From the NCBI GenBank assembly GCA_031292525.1, contig JARLGY010000019.1, positions 282,232-346,231 of the forward strand: a DNA stretch of 64,000 nucleotides, read 5' to 3'. The stretch's first letter is position 1. The number at the start of each line of letters is the position of its first letter. Below, one piece after another: positions 27,849-36,286 of this stretch. Source of the stretch: Flavipsychrobacter sp. (GTDB taxonomy: Bacteria > Bacteroidota > Bacteroidia > Chitinophagales > Chitinophagaceae). The notes beneath the pieces were generated by a model, which did no database searches, had not been told where the DNA came from, and saw only the letters and a program-made list of their open reading frames with translations. Made by a program: the position numbers and the translations under genes.

Positions 27849-28080
27849 TGGAGTAAAGATATCTGAGTTTTAAATTCCAGATACAAAATAAGCTAATATT
27901 CACCTGTCTTAACGAGTGAAAAGCCCCAGTCCCTAATGCTTATTAACACGACCGACGAAGAATCAAAGTAAGGCTACTAAATATGCATTCAGTTTTTATC
28001 TTGAGTACTAAAAGCGTATAAAATGATGCGTGTCGCTAATTGAGCTGGCAAGTTGTATTTTTAGCGCCATATTAGGTCTT

Positions 28081-29034
28081 ATGAGTTTTCTTACGGTAGA
28101 GCATATTTCAAAAAAGCATGGCGGTGATTTTTTATTAAATGATATCAGCTTTGTGGTGGATGAGGGTAAACGACTGGCTATTGCCGGAGAAACGGGATCG
28201 GGAAAAACAACACTGATGCAGATAGTGGGCGGCCTTGAGCAGGCCGATAGCGGGAAGGTTTTTTTTGAAGGCAAACGTGTATGGGGACTATTTGAAAAGA
28301 TGATGCCCGGCCACAAAAACATTGCCTACCTATCGCAACACTACGAGTTGCCTAAAAAATACAGGGTGTCAGAATTGCTGGCATATGCCAATAACCTTAC
28401 GGACGAAGCATCGGCAGAGCTATATAATGTGTGCCGAATAACGCACCTGACGGGGCGCTGGTCGCACACATTATCGGGTGGCGAAAAACAACGGGTGGCG
28501 CTGGCAAAGTTGCTCACGGAAACGCCGAAACTGCTGCTGCTGGATGAGCCTTATTCTAACCTGGACTTGATACATAAACTGCAATTAAAGGACGTAATAT
28601 GGGACGTGGGCGAACGGCTGGGTGTGACCTGCATGCTGATATCGCACGACACGGACGATATGCTGCCGTGGGCGAACGAGATAATGGTTTTAAAAGAAGG
28701 CAGTATAGTACAGACCGGCGCGCCACACCAAATATATAAGCAACCACGTAACGATTATGTAGCCGGGTTGTTTGGCAAGTACAATGTTGTCTCTCCAAAA
28801 CTTGCCGCATCGCTTTCGGTTCCTGAGGACAGAACACTATATACCCGACCGGAAGATTTTATAATTTCAACAGAGTTAACCAATGGTGTGTCCGCTCTTG
28901 TAACGCGTGTATTATACATGGGTAGCCACTTGCAGGTGGATGTTGTAGTGCAGGGCGAGACGGTAACTGTGAATACAACGGACAAAGCAATAGCGAAGGG
29001 GATGGAGGTGTATTTAGGGACGCTATTGCTTTAA
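28081..29034 (+). CDS. ABC transporter ATP-binding protein with TOBE-like C-terminus
   Basis: The ATG at 28081 gives MSFLTVEHISKKHGG and 317 residues. All ABC signatures are present: Walker A GETGSGKTT (36-44), LSGGEKQR (about 131-138), Walker B LLLLDEP (151-157) and the H-loop SHD. The C-terminal 90 residues (YTRPEDF, then VTRVLYMGSHLQVDVVVQG) form a TOBE-type domain as in iron, sulfate or spermidine importers. No permease or binding protein is adjacent, so the substrate is unknown. It is divergent from the serine hydrolase and lies upstream of the oxidase genes with a 396-base gap. Confidence 0.9.
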   Translation: MSFLTVEHISKKHGGDFLLNDISFVVDEGKRLAIAGETGSGKTTLMQIVGGLEQADSGKVFFEGKRVWGLFEKMMPGHKNIAYLSQHYELPKKYRVSELLAYANNLTDEASAELYNVCRITHLTGRWSHTLSGGEKQRVALAKLLTETPKLLLLDEPYSNLDLIHKLQLKDVIWDVGERLGVTCMLISHDTDDMLPWANEIMVLKEGSIVQTGAPHQIYKQPRNDYVAGLFGKYNVVSPKLAASLSVPEDRTLYTRPEDFIISTELTNGVSALVTRVLYMGSHLQVDVVVQGETVTVNTTDKAIAKGMEVYLGTLLL

Positions 29035-29430
29035 CTGTTGTAAGTCAAAATATTGCAACTTTGCTAGTATAAGTGAAAACACTTAGGCTAACCTATTCTT
29101 CAATCAATTATATTATTTGTTAATTATTATTATAAAAAGGATTAAAAACCCTTTGGAATTGCAAATACTATTTTTATATTTATAACAGAAACCCCAAACT
29201 TTAATAGTTCTCAATTACGTACTGTGAATTTCTCATAAGCAATGCGAGCAGGGATAATTGTGTACAATTGAATGTAGATATATCTTATAAATAAGATTAA
29301 AATGGCATTTAGATAAAAAAAATAAAAAAGCATTCCAATAAAATCTATTTTACCTCATCCTATTGCATTTACACACATCTTATTCGTAACACACAACATA
29401 CACAATTTTAAAAACCTAAACTAATCAATT
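29035..29430. other. AT-rich region upstream of the oxidase gene
   Basis: About 400 bases, very rich in A and T, with several short A/T palindromic stretches. No gene and no exact TAnnTTTG element were found. The length suggests that the regulatory region or a long leader of the oxidase operon lies here. Confidence 0.4.
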
Positions 29431-32400
29431 ATGGCTAAAAAATCAAGCGACCCGAAGAAGGCGAATGCTTTGAACACAGAATCGCCAAAAGAAAAGAAAG
29501 ATAGTACTGCCGGCAAGCCTACAGCAAATGACGTGGCATGCTGGGACAGCGACGGCCCAACCGCCATAGCGACGGAACGCCTGAAAGAAATGTTTGTTGA
29601 AATGGGACAAAAGACACGCATAGAGATGGGGCAACAGCCTGCTGAACGTGCCGTGTTCCGCAAACAACACGGTATAGCCTACGGGACGTTCACTATAAAA
29701 AAGGATATTGACCCTAAGTATAAAGTTGGTGTTTTTGCGGGTGATAGCTATGAATGTGTTGCACGTTTTTCAAGTGACACCGGGCCTACATCGCCCGACC
29801 TGCATTCTACATTGGGCCTGGGGTTGAAGCTGTTTGGTGTTGAAGGACCTAAACTGTTTGGTGAGGGTACCAATGCGGATTTCATCTTCCAAAACATAGA
29901 CCGATTTTTTGCGCGTGATGTGCAGCAAATGTGCGCCTTTACTACTGCCGGGGTTATAGATCATGATTATGATTCTTACATCAACAAGCACCCGGAGCTG
30001 GCCGAAATCCTTGCCGCAATGACCAAGATAGAAGCAAGTTGTTTGAGCGCAGGCTACTGGGCTATACTGCCTTTTAAACTGGGCGAAGAGAACATAGTTA
30101 AGTACCGCCTGGTACCGGACGACACGGACCGTGGTGCACCGTTCAATGATAATAATTACCTGGCGCTTGACCTGCAACAACGCCTGCGTGCCAAGCCTGC
30201 AAAATTCAGGTTCGAGATACAGCCGCGTACCAATGATGCAACCATGCCGCTGGATGATGCGCAGGTGGTATGGAGTACCAAAGAGAGCCCATACATCTGC
30301 ATTGCTGAATTGAATTTCCCGCAGCAGGATATATGCGCGATCGGCCAGGCAGATTTTGGAAGTATACTGGCATTTAATATCTGGAGGACACTAGCGCCAA
30401 ATGAGCCACTGGGTTCTATAGCCCAGGCGAGGAAAGTGGTGTATGCAGCGAGCTCAGAAGCACGCCACCAAGCTAATGGACAACAATTGCATGAACCCGA
30501 GGTCATCAACCCGGCGTTTGAAGGGAATACCGACGAGGACGCTGACTGCATAGTTACTGCAGGCATTTACCCGCCTATAGGCGTAATGCGCGTTGGCAAC
30601 AGTGATGACGAATATTTTATCGGCCCTTTGGTAACAGAACCAGAACCAAGACTTGATGAAAATGCATACAGGGACAAGACCGGCGCACTGAAACGCCAGG
30701 CGGCGCAGTTCAGGATATACGGGTTTAACGCAGCAGGGAAAGCAGTGAAGGAACTTACCGCGGAGAACTCCAAGATTGTATGGCACTCGCATTTAGCCAA
30801 TCAAAAATCATCATGGTACCAGTTCCAAATGGCGCTGGACATACCGGACGCGGCTACAGCCCCTGCGTCTATGCTGCGCAACATAAATATTGCCGACAGG
30901 AACTCGCTTATAATTGATGGCGGAGCACAGACGGTTGACGGACCGAATGTGGAAAGCGGCCATGAGTTTGTAGGAAAATTCCAGAACGAGACCGTGTACC
31001 TGGGCGAAATGCGTACTGATGAAAAGAACCGGCTGATCATGCTGGGTGGACATGGTGTGGCTAAAAATATAGATGGAGATATTGCCATTACGTTTGCTAA
31101 TAATGAAGGATGGTATGACGATATATCGGACGGACCCGTTACTGCTGAGGTGGAATACAACGGCGTTCAGCTTAAGGTGGACCCCGCATGGGTTATTTGC
31201 GCACCACCTGATTATGCCCCTATGCAGAAATCGGTACGGACCATGTGGGACCTGATGCGGGATGTGGCGGTGAATGCAGGCATGCTTGTACGGCCAGCAC
31301 GCCCTTCCTTTACAAAGGACATCTTGCCTATTTTCCAGCGCATGACCAATCTACAATGGGTGAACGCGGGCTTTGGAGCGGCTTTTGGCTGGGGTGGCCA
31401 GTTTGACTATACCACAACGCAGTGGATACTAAAACTGAATAACCCATCACCTGCATATGTGGAAATGCGCCGTACGATATCGAATAATTTCCGCAGGTAC
31501 GATGTATCGGGTGCGGAGGCACCACAATTATGGCCATGGCTGTATGGCGATGCTATCAGCATCCCAACAACGGGTTCGGTACGCCAGCACGCTACCTTAT
31601 CCGATCTGCAATTATCATTTCTTGATCAATGGGTACTGGGAGAATTTGACGCAGACTTTGTGGACATGACCGGTTGCCCGCATGTACCGGAGCCGATTAC
31701 AATAGATAAACTACCCGTAGCTGAACAACCGGATATGCTGACGAGAGCAGCAATGGAATTCTGCCTCGCAGATGCCTTCCACCCGGGTTGTGAAATGACA
31801 TGGCCTATGCGCACTGCGGGTATGTATATGTCGGCATTCAGGCTGAAACATGCACCTAAGACACCGCCGGTTAACTCAGTATACTATGGCCCTGTTATGA
31901 ACAGCGATGTGTTCACCCTGGCTAAGGGACCATTACTGGGTGGCCAGGTAGCAGGTGGTATTACCCGTTGGATGGCGATACCATGGCAGACGGACACTGC
32001 AAGCTGCAGGGATGGATATACATCTACCTACGACCCGTATGTGCCTACCTTTTGGCCGGCAAGGGTACCTAACAACATCTTAAGCGAAGACCGTTATAAG
32101 GAAACAATGGACCCTAACCTATCGGAAGAAACGCGTAAGGAAGCATTTGCCTACCGCAGAGCGTGGCTCGATGACCTGCCGCTGGATGGTGAAGATCCGA
32201 CCTATACCAACCAGATCAACAGCATGGTAAAGTACTTTGACAAACTTGCGGTGGTGCAACCACGGCCGGGAGTACAAAACGACCCTAACTTCCCTGCAAA
32301 AATGCAGGTGGGTATAATACCGAGCCCAGAACAGGAAGCTACGCTGCTGGCTGCTGCGCTGAAGGAACTGACGCACATGCTAAATAGTGCGAATGCCATG

Positions 32401-32709
32401 CACAAAGATGTACGGACCCTCTTAACTACTGCGGTTGATGACCTGTCTCATAAAGACCTGCTTACGGAGCAAGATCTGATCAATAGTGCAAAATCGAAGT
32501 TGGTATCGCTGGTTAAGACAGAACTGAGCGATGATTTCAGATCGACACCAACGGTTCATAAATTATTGGCATTGCTGGGCTCTAAGGCACCAAAATCTGT
32601 ACGATCACTGACCATGAAGAAGAAGGTAACAGTAGGCGTTGGGGTTACGGAAAAAGACAATCGCTTCTCCAGGTACTACCCTGCCAACCACGGCGGCACA
32701 ATACAATAA
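29431..32709 (+). CDS. Catalase-like domain fused to LodA/GoxA-family quinoprotein oxidase
   Basis: A 1092-residue protein with two parts. Residues about 40-350 resemble the catalase-like haem fold: ERAVFRKQHGIAYGTFTI (72-89) aligns with the distal segment, LGLKLFGVEGPKLFG is a family hallmark, and R334-K-V-V-Y338 matches the Arg-x3-Tyr that ligates haem in catalases. Residues about 370-1090 match LodA-type amino acid oxidases with a cysteine tryptophylquinone (CTQ) cofactor: PIGVMRVGNSDDEYFIGP, LKRQAAQFRIYGFN, HLANQKSSWYQFQ, and candidate cofactor residues C778 (AMEFC) and W852 (IPWQTD), 74 apart. LodA enzymes oxidise amino acids and release hydrogen peroxide. No signal peptide. The partner flavoprotein gene follows after eight bases. 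Confidence 0.85.
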   Translation: MAKKSSDPKKANALNTESPKEKKDSTAGKPTANDVACWDSDGPTAIATERLKEMFVEMGQKTRIEMGQQPAERAVFRKQHGIAYGTFTIKKDIDPKYKVGVFAGDSYECVARFSSDTGPTSPDLHSTLGLGLKLFGVEGPKLFGEGTNADFIFQNIDRFFARDVQQMCAFTTAGVIDHDYDSYINKHPELAEILAAMTKIEASCLSAGYWAILPFKLGEENIVKYRLVPDDTDRGAPFNDNNYLALDLQQRLRAKPAKFRFEIQPRTNDATMPLDDAQVVWSTKESPYICIAELNFPQQDICAIGQADFGSILAFNIWRTLAPNEPLGSIAQARKVVYAASSEARHQANGQQLHEPEVINPAFEGNTDEDADCIVTAGIYPPIGVMRVGNSDDEYFIGPLVTEPEPRLDENAYRDKTGALKRQAAQFRIYGFNAAGKAVKELTAENSKIVWHSHLANQKSSWYQFQMALDIPDAATAPASMLRNINIADRNSLIIDGGAQTVDGPNVESGHEFVGKFQNETVYLGEMRTDEKNRLIMLGGHGVAKNIDGDIAITFANNEGWYDDISDGPVTAEVEYNGVQLKVDPAWVICAPPDYAPMQKSVRTMWDLMRDVAVNAGMLVRPARPSFTKDILPIFQRMTNLQWVNAGFGAAFGWGGQFDYTTTQWILKLNNPSPAYVEMRRTISNNFRRYDVSGAEAPQLWPWLYGDAISIPTTGSVRQHATLSDLQLSFLDQWVLGEFDADFVDMTGCPHVPEPITIDKLPVAEQPDMLTRAAMEFCLADAFHPGCEMTWPMRTAGMYMSAFRLKHAPKTPPVNSVYYGPVMNSDVFTLAKGPLLGGQVAGGITRWMAIPWQTDTASCRDGYTSTYDPYVPTFWPARVPNNILSEDRYKETMDPNLSEETRKEAFAYRRAWLDDLPLDGEDPTYTNQINSMVKYFDKLAVVQPRPGVQNDPNFPAKMQVGIIPSPEQEATLLAAALKELTHMLNSANAMHKDVRTLLTTAVDDLSHKDLLTEQDLINSAKSKLVSLVKTELSDDFRSTPTVHKLLALLGSKAPKSVRSLTMKKKVTVGVGVTEKDNRFSRYYPANHGGTIQ

Positions 32710-32717
32710 AATAGTTG

Positions 32718-33854
32718 ATGAATACTAAAACAGAGCATGAAATTGAGGTTGCGATAATTGGCGGGGGCGTGGCGGGCTGTATAGCTGCCATTGCCCTTGC
32801 TGAGTCGCATAGCGTGGTGCTGATAGATAAACTAAGCGAACCTGCAGAGCGGTTAGGAGAATGCCTGGCGCCGGCTGCAAGAAGGATATTAAAGCGGTTG
32901 AACTTACTGACGGATTTTGAAAGGACTATACCCAGTGACCATCCCAGCCTGCACCTGAAAAGTATGGGAATGCAATCGTACTGGGGAAGTGAGCAGGTGC
33001 ATGTAGTGGACCCTTTGAGAAACCCGGACGGATTTGGCTGGCATGTGGACCGAAGGGCATTTGAAGTGTACCTACGGGAAGCGGCTGTGCAACGGGGCGT
33101 AGAATGTTTTTGGCCCATGCAATTGCACAACACGCGGTATGCAGATTCGCGATGGTATATAACAGCCGTTTCGGGCGATAAGGCGGGAACAACCTATAAC
33201 TTCAGGGCGAAATTTGTTATTGATGCCAGCGGGCGACAGTCGCACTTTGCGCGGAAGCTGGGCGTAGAGCGACAGCACTTTGATAAGCTGGTAGCGTACT
33301 GGGCTACACTGCCTGATTATGAGACCAACAAAATGAGTACCATATCGGCAAGTGAACTGGGCTGGTGGTATAGTGCGCCCCTCCCTAACAACAAACGAGT
33401 GATTGTGCTACAAACAGATTCAGACCTGGTAGATAAGCGGATAAAAAACTGCGATCAGTTTATAGAACTGGCACGGGCCAATCGCGAGATGGCAGGGATA
33501 CTCGAGCGTAACCATGGAGAGATCAGGTTTCAGAAAACGGCTGCGGCTAATTCAACCCGGCTGCAGCAAGTGGCGGGCCAGCAATGGGCAGCTTTGGGTG
33601 ATGCTGCTACAAGTTTTGACCCTTTATCGTCGCAAGGGATGTTCAATGCTATGGCTGGCGCTTTGCAGCTTACTGACCTGATATTGGAATCGGGATTTAC
33701 CAAAGATCTCTGTCCTGATAAAATGCTGCAATTCCAGGCTGCTTATACAAACCAGATCGACCAGATCTGGCAACATTACTTAAAACATAAAAGGATCTAT
33801 TACGGGCAGGAGCGGCGTTGGGAAGATGCGGCGTTTTGGAGGAGGAGGCAGTAA
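32718..33854 (+). CDS. LodB-like FAD-dependent flavoprotein for CTQ maturation
   Basis: The ATG at 32718 is used; the codon before it is a TTG. The 378-residue protein has an N-terminal FAD-binding Rossmann motif (VAIIGGGVAGC, residues 11-21), GECLAPAARR, a central DASGRQSHFARK and the second FAD motif LGDAATSFDPLSSQG near residue 293. This is the arrangement of tryptophan-halogenase-like monooxygenases, the group that includes LodB and GoxB, which are needed to form the CTQ cofactor of their oxidase partners. It follows the oxidase by eight bases, so the assignment rests on both sequence and position. Confidence 0.85.
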   Translation: MNTKTEHEIEVAIIGGGVAGCIAAIALAESHSVVLIDKLSEPAERLGECLAPAARRILKRLNLLTDFERTIPSDHPSLHLKSMGMQSYWGSEQVHVVDPLRNPDGFGWHVDRRAFEVYLREAAVQRGVECFWPMQLHNTRYADSRWYITAVSGDKAGTTYNFRAKFVIDASGRQSHFARKLGVERQHFDKLVAYWATLPDYETNKMSTISASELGWWYSAPLPNNKRVIVLQTDSDLVDKRIKNCDQFIELARANREMAGILERNHGEIRFQKTAAANSTRLQQVAGQQWAALGDAATSFDPLSSQGMFNAMAGALQLTDLILESGFTKDLCPDKMLQFQAAYTNQIDQIWQHYLKHKRIYYGQERRWEDAAFWRRRQ

Positions 33855-34146
33855 AATTATTGGTTAGATTGAAGTCTCCCTTTAGTAGACTTTAACCAGT
33901 GGGGACTTGAATGCCGCTCAACGGAGTGCAATCATAAAATTCAGCTTTTCAAATTCCGGTCGGGAGACCGACTGCTTTGGTTGGACATGAGTCATCCTAG
34001 CGGACACCAACAACTATAAACAAAATTTTTACTGAAAATAATTTATTTGTCATTAATAGTTTTATATATAAATAATATTTAAAATATACAATAGTTTTTA
34101 TCATAAAATAGGTATTTATACCCATTTTTAATACTTATTATTACTT
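33855..34146. other. Intergenic region after the oxidase operon
   Basis: About 290 bases, AT-rich in the second half. It holds only short imperfect hairpins (aagtct/agactt near 33882; cggtc/gaccg near 33958) without T-runs, so no clear terminator of the oxidase operon is seen. Confidence 0.4.
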
Positions 34147-34154
34147 TAGCTTTG
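34147..34154 (+). promoter_or_regulatory. Candidate -7 promoter element of the 160-residue secreted protein gene
   Basis: TAGCTTTG, an exact TAnnTTTG match, 38 bases before the start codon. No TTTG at -33. Confidence 0.5.
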
Positions 34155-34191
34155 GTGGACAAATATTTTTTAACTCGAAAATCTAAAAAAA

Positions 34192-34674
34192 ATGAAAAAA
34201 ATTGCATTTCTCTTGGCTGCCTTATTTACAGGCTATGGCGCGGTACAGGGACAAGTTCTACGCGTGGCAAATTATACTAATTGTGACATAATGTATTATG
34301 GTGGCCAAGTGGTTGTAAGTGGAGTAACATATAGCTTTTTTGGTTCGGAGGACCCTGCTGACAATGCCATAATTCATCCGGGGATAAATTATCTCACCAT
34401 TCAAAGTCCTGCGCCTACCGCTCCCGCTGGGATAGTTACCGTAGTTAATGACCTGGTACCGCAACCCTTGCCTGCTGTGTCTGCAATAGCTTTTATCGGC
34501 TTTAAAATGCGCTTGCCAGGTGTTACTGGACCATATACCGGCGGGTGCTATATTTCCGCAGCTAACCCTGCTGTAGTGAGTGGCCCTACTCCGGTCGGTG
34601 GTTGCAATAATGGTAATCCGTTTACGGTTCAATGGTTAGGTTCGGCTGACAATCCCACCATTGAAATCAACTAA
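34192..34674 (+). CDS. Small secreted protein of unknown function
   Basis: A 160-residue protein with a signal peptide (MKKIAFLLAALFTGYG, cleavage near VQGQ). The mature part is beta-rich and contains four cysteines (NCDIMYYG, GGCYISA, GGCNNG) that could form disulfides. I recognise no family. It has its own promoter-like element and a large hairpin downstream, so it is probably transcribed alone. Its position after the oxidase operon may be chance. Confidence 0.65.
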   Translation: MKKIAFLLAALFTGYGAVQGQVLRVANYTNCDIMYYGGQVVVSGVTYSFFGSEDPADNAIIHPGINYLTIQSPAPTAPAGIVTVVNDLVPQPLPAVSAIAFIGFKMRLPGVTGPYTGGCYISAANPAVVSGPTPVGGCNNGNPFTVQWLGSADNPTIEIN

Positions 34675-34734
34675 ATATGTGTCGTTGAGGCAACAGCATT
34701 GTATTTTGTCGAGGATGTAAGTCATCCTGTTAAT

Positions 34735-34795
34735 ACGCCTAATTCAATACGTTTTACCGGAAACATCAGTAAACGTATTGCATTAGGCGTACTCA
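34735..34795 (+). terminator. Long inverted repeat, probable terminator
   Basis: Arms of 20 bases (34735-34754 and 34771-34790) pair with one mismatch around a 16-base loop and are followed by a short T-run. It lies 60 bases after the secreted protein gene. The stem is longer than usual for a terminator. Confidence 0.55.
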
Positions 34796-34922
34796 TTTTT
34801 AATAATGTGTTGACTTAGCAGCTTGGTTTTATATTCCCTGGCCGATGGCTTGTGCTTTTATGACCGCAAAGTAGTGGCAGGAAGAATGGTGCAATCAAGC
34901 TAGTAGAAGGGAAAAAGGGCCG

Positions 34923-35046
34923 CTTTAAATCAATCGCTCCGCGGATTTAAAGAAGCTCAGCTGCGTGTTACTTATTTCCCGATAGCTATCGGGATTGATT
35001 GTGGGCCACTGGTTTTTGCAGGCGATGAATCCCGAAAGTAATCGGG
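34923..35046. repeat. Cluster of short inverted repeats
   Basis: Three inverted repeats in 125 bases: ctttaaatc/gatttaaag (34923-34952), the perfect palindrome CCCGATAGCTATCGGG (34978-34993), and CCCGA/TCGGG with a six-base spacer (35031-35046). The last two share the CCCGA...TCGGG arms, so they look like copies of a repeated element. No gene is seen from 34796 to 35148. Confidence 0.5.
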
Positions 35047-35148
35047 ATGCAAAAATGTGGCTGAATATGGATTCAGCCTTTCTCATAGAACGTGGTGGCC
35101 AATTTTAAATACATTCCAATTTATTTAAGTATTTTAGACAATAGTAAG

Positions 35149-36267
35149 ATGGAGGATTTCGAAAAAATGGAAGTTTTTACATTTCAGGGGCTTCAAAATG
35201 ACATGGCTATTTTCCTTGAAAAATATGCCGTTGAGACCCATGTCTTATGCCCCAATAAGCAATTCCCCAAACATACCTTGACAGATAGAGACAAAAGGAC
35301 ATGCCGATTTTGTGGTACAAAAAACGATTCGAAAAAATTCAAAACAAAATCACATGTTATTCCCCATTTGCTTGGCAATAGATATTTGATATCTGACGTT
35401 GAATGTGATTCTTGCAATAGTTTTTTTGGGAAGTATGAAAACGATCTGGCATTTTTTCTGGGCATTCATCGAACAATGCAAGGAATTAAAGGAAAAGAAA
35501 ATGTACCAAAATTTAATTCACCCAACGATAGTGTAACCGCAAAAGTAAACAATGACTTTTACGGAGTTAAAAGCACTGAAATTGAAATGAAGGACCCTTT
35601 AAATAAAGGCTTTTCAGTTGATATGAATTCTGGTATTGCTCAATTTAAATACACAAAACAATCATATACACCTCTTCATGTTTATAAAGTACTGTTGAAA
35701 ATTGCGCTTTCTTTTATCAATGAAAATGATGTTAGTAATTATAAATTAGCTTATAATTTTCTAGTTACTAGTACCCTCAATGAAAAAATTGCACCGTCCG
35801 CAAAAGTGCTTTATTATAGACTTTCCAGCAATTACAAAGCGGAAAGACCATTTATATATCTATTTAGGAAAAAAGATCCTAAGGAGAAAATTCCGACTCA
35901 TTCCTTTGCAATATATTTCGAAAACATCTTATTCACTTTCCACATTCCACTCTTGTCAAAAGACATTGAAAATGGTCTTGACAAAGGTTCAAGCGATATT
36001 TATTATTGTCCTCCCATGTTGGGGCAGATACCATTTGAGGGGAGTTACGAAAGAAGAATGATTGATCTATCGTCAGAAATAATTTTAAAAAATGAGCAAG
36101 AGGTTCTATCTTTTGCAATGGATCCTCAGTCTTTAAAAAACATAAAAGCATACAATCCTATTACAGAAGAGTTGAGTGACCGCACTTTTAGTGCTGATGG
36201 TATAGTTAAAATAGTTTTGACAGAACATAGCAGTCAACTACGTATACCAATAAAAAAAACACTCTAA
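35149..36267 (+). CDS. HNH_5-type endonuclease domain protein
   Basis: The ATG at 35149 is chosen over an upstream GTG. The 372-residue protein has an HNH-type zinc/nuclease region near its N-terminus: C52-x2-C55, then KSHVIPHLLGN with H69, then EC86DSC89NSFFG, followed by YENDLAFFLG. This matches the HNH_5 family. The remaining 270 residues have no known domain. The gene is clearly more AT-rich than its neighbours and lies behind a cluster of inverted repeats, which suggests recent acquisition. HNH proteins of this kind occur in restriction or phage-defence settings; no partner gene is adjacent, so the role is open. Confidence 0.75.
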   Translation: MEDFEKMEVFTFQGLQNDMAIFLEKYAVETHVLCPNKQFPKHTLTDRDKRTCRFCGTKNDSKKFKTKSHVIPHLLGNRYLISDVECDSCNSFFGKYENDLAFFLGIHRTMQGIKGKENVPKFNSPNDSVTAKVNNDFYGVKSTEIEMKDPLNKGFSVDMNSGIAQFKYTKQSYTPLHVYKVLLKIALSFINENDVSNYKLAYNFLVTSTLNEKIAPSAKVLYYRLSSNYKAERPFIYLFRKKDPKEKIPTHSFAIYFENILFTFHIPLLSKDIENGLDKGSSDIYYCPPMLGQIPFEGSYERRMIDLSSEIILKNEQEVLSFAMDPQSLKNIKAYNPITEELSDRTFSADGIVKIVLTEHSSQLRIPIKKTL

Positions 36268-36286
36268 AATCAATTTTGAAACTCCC

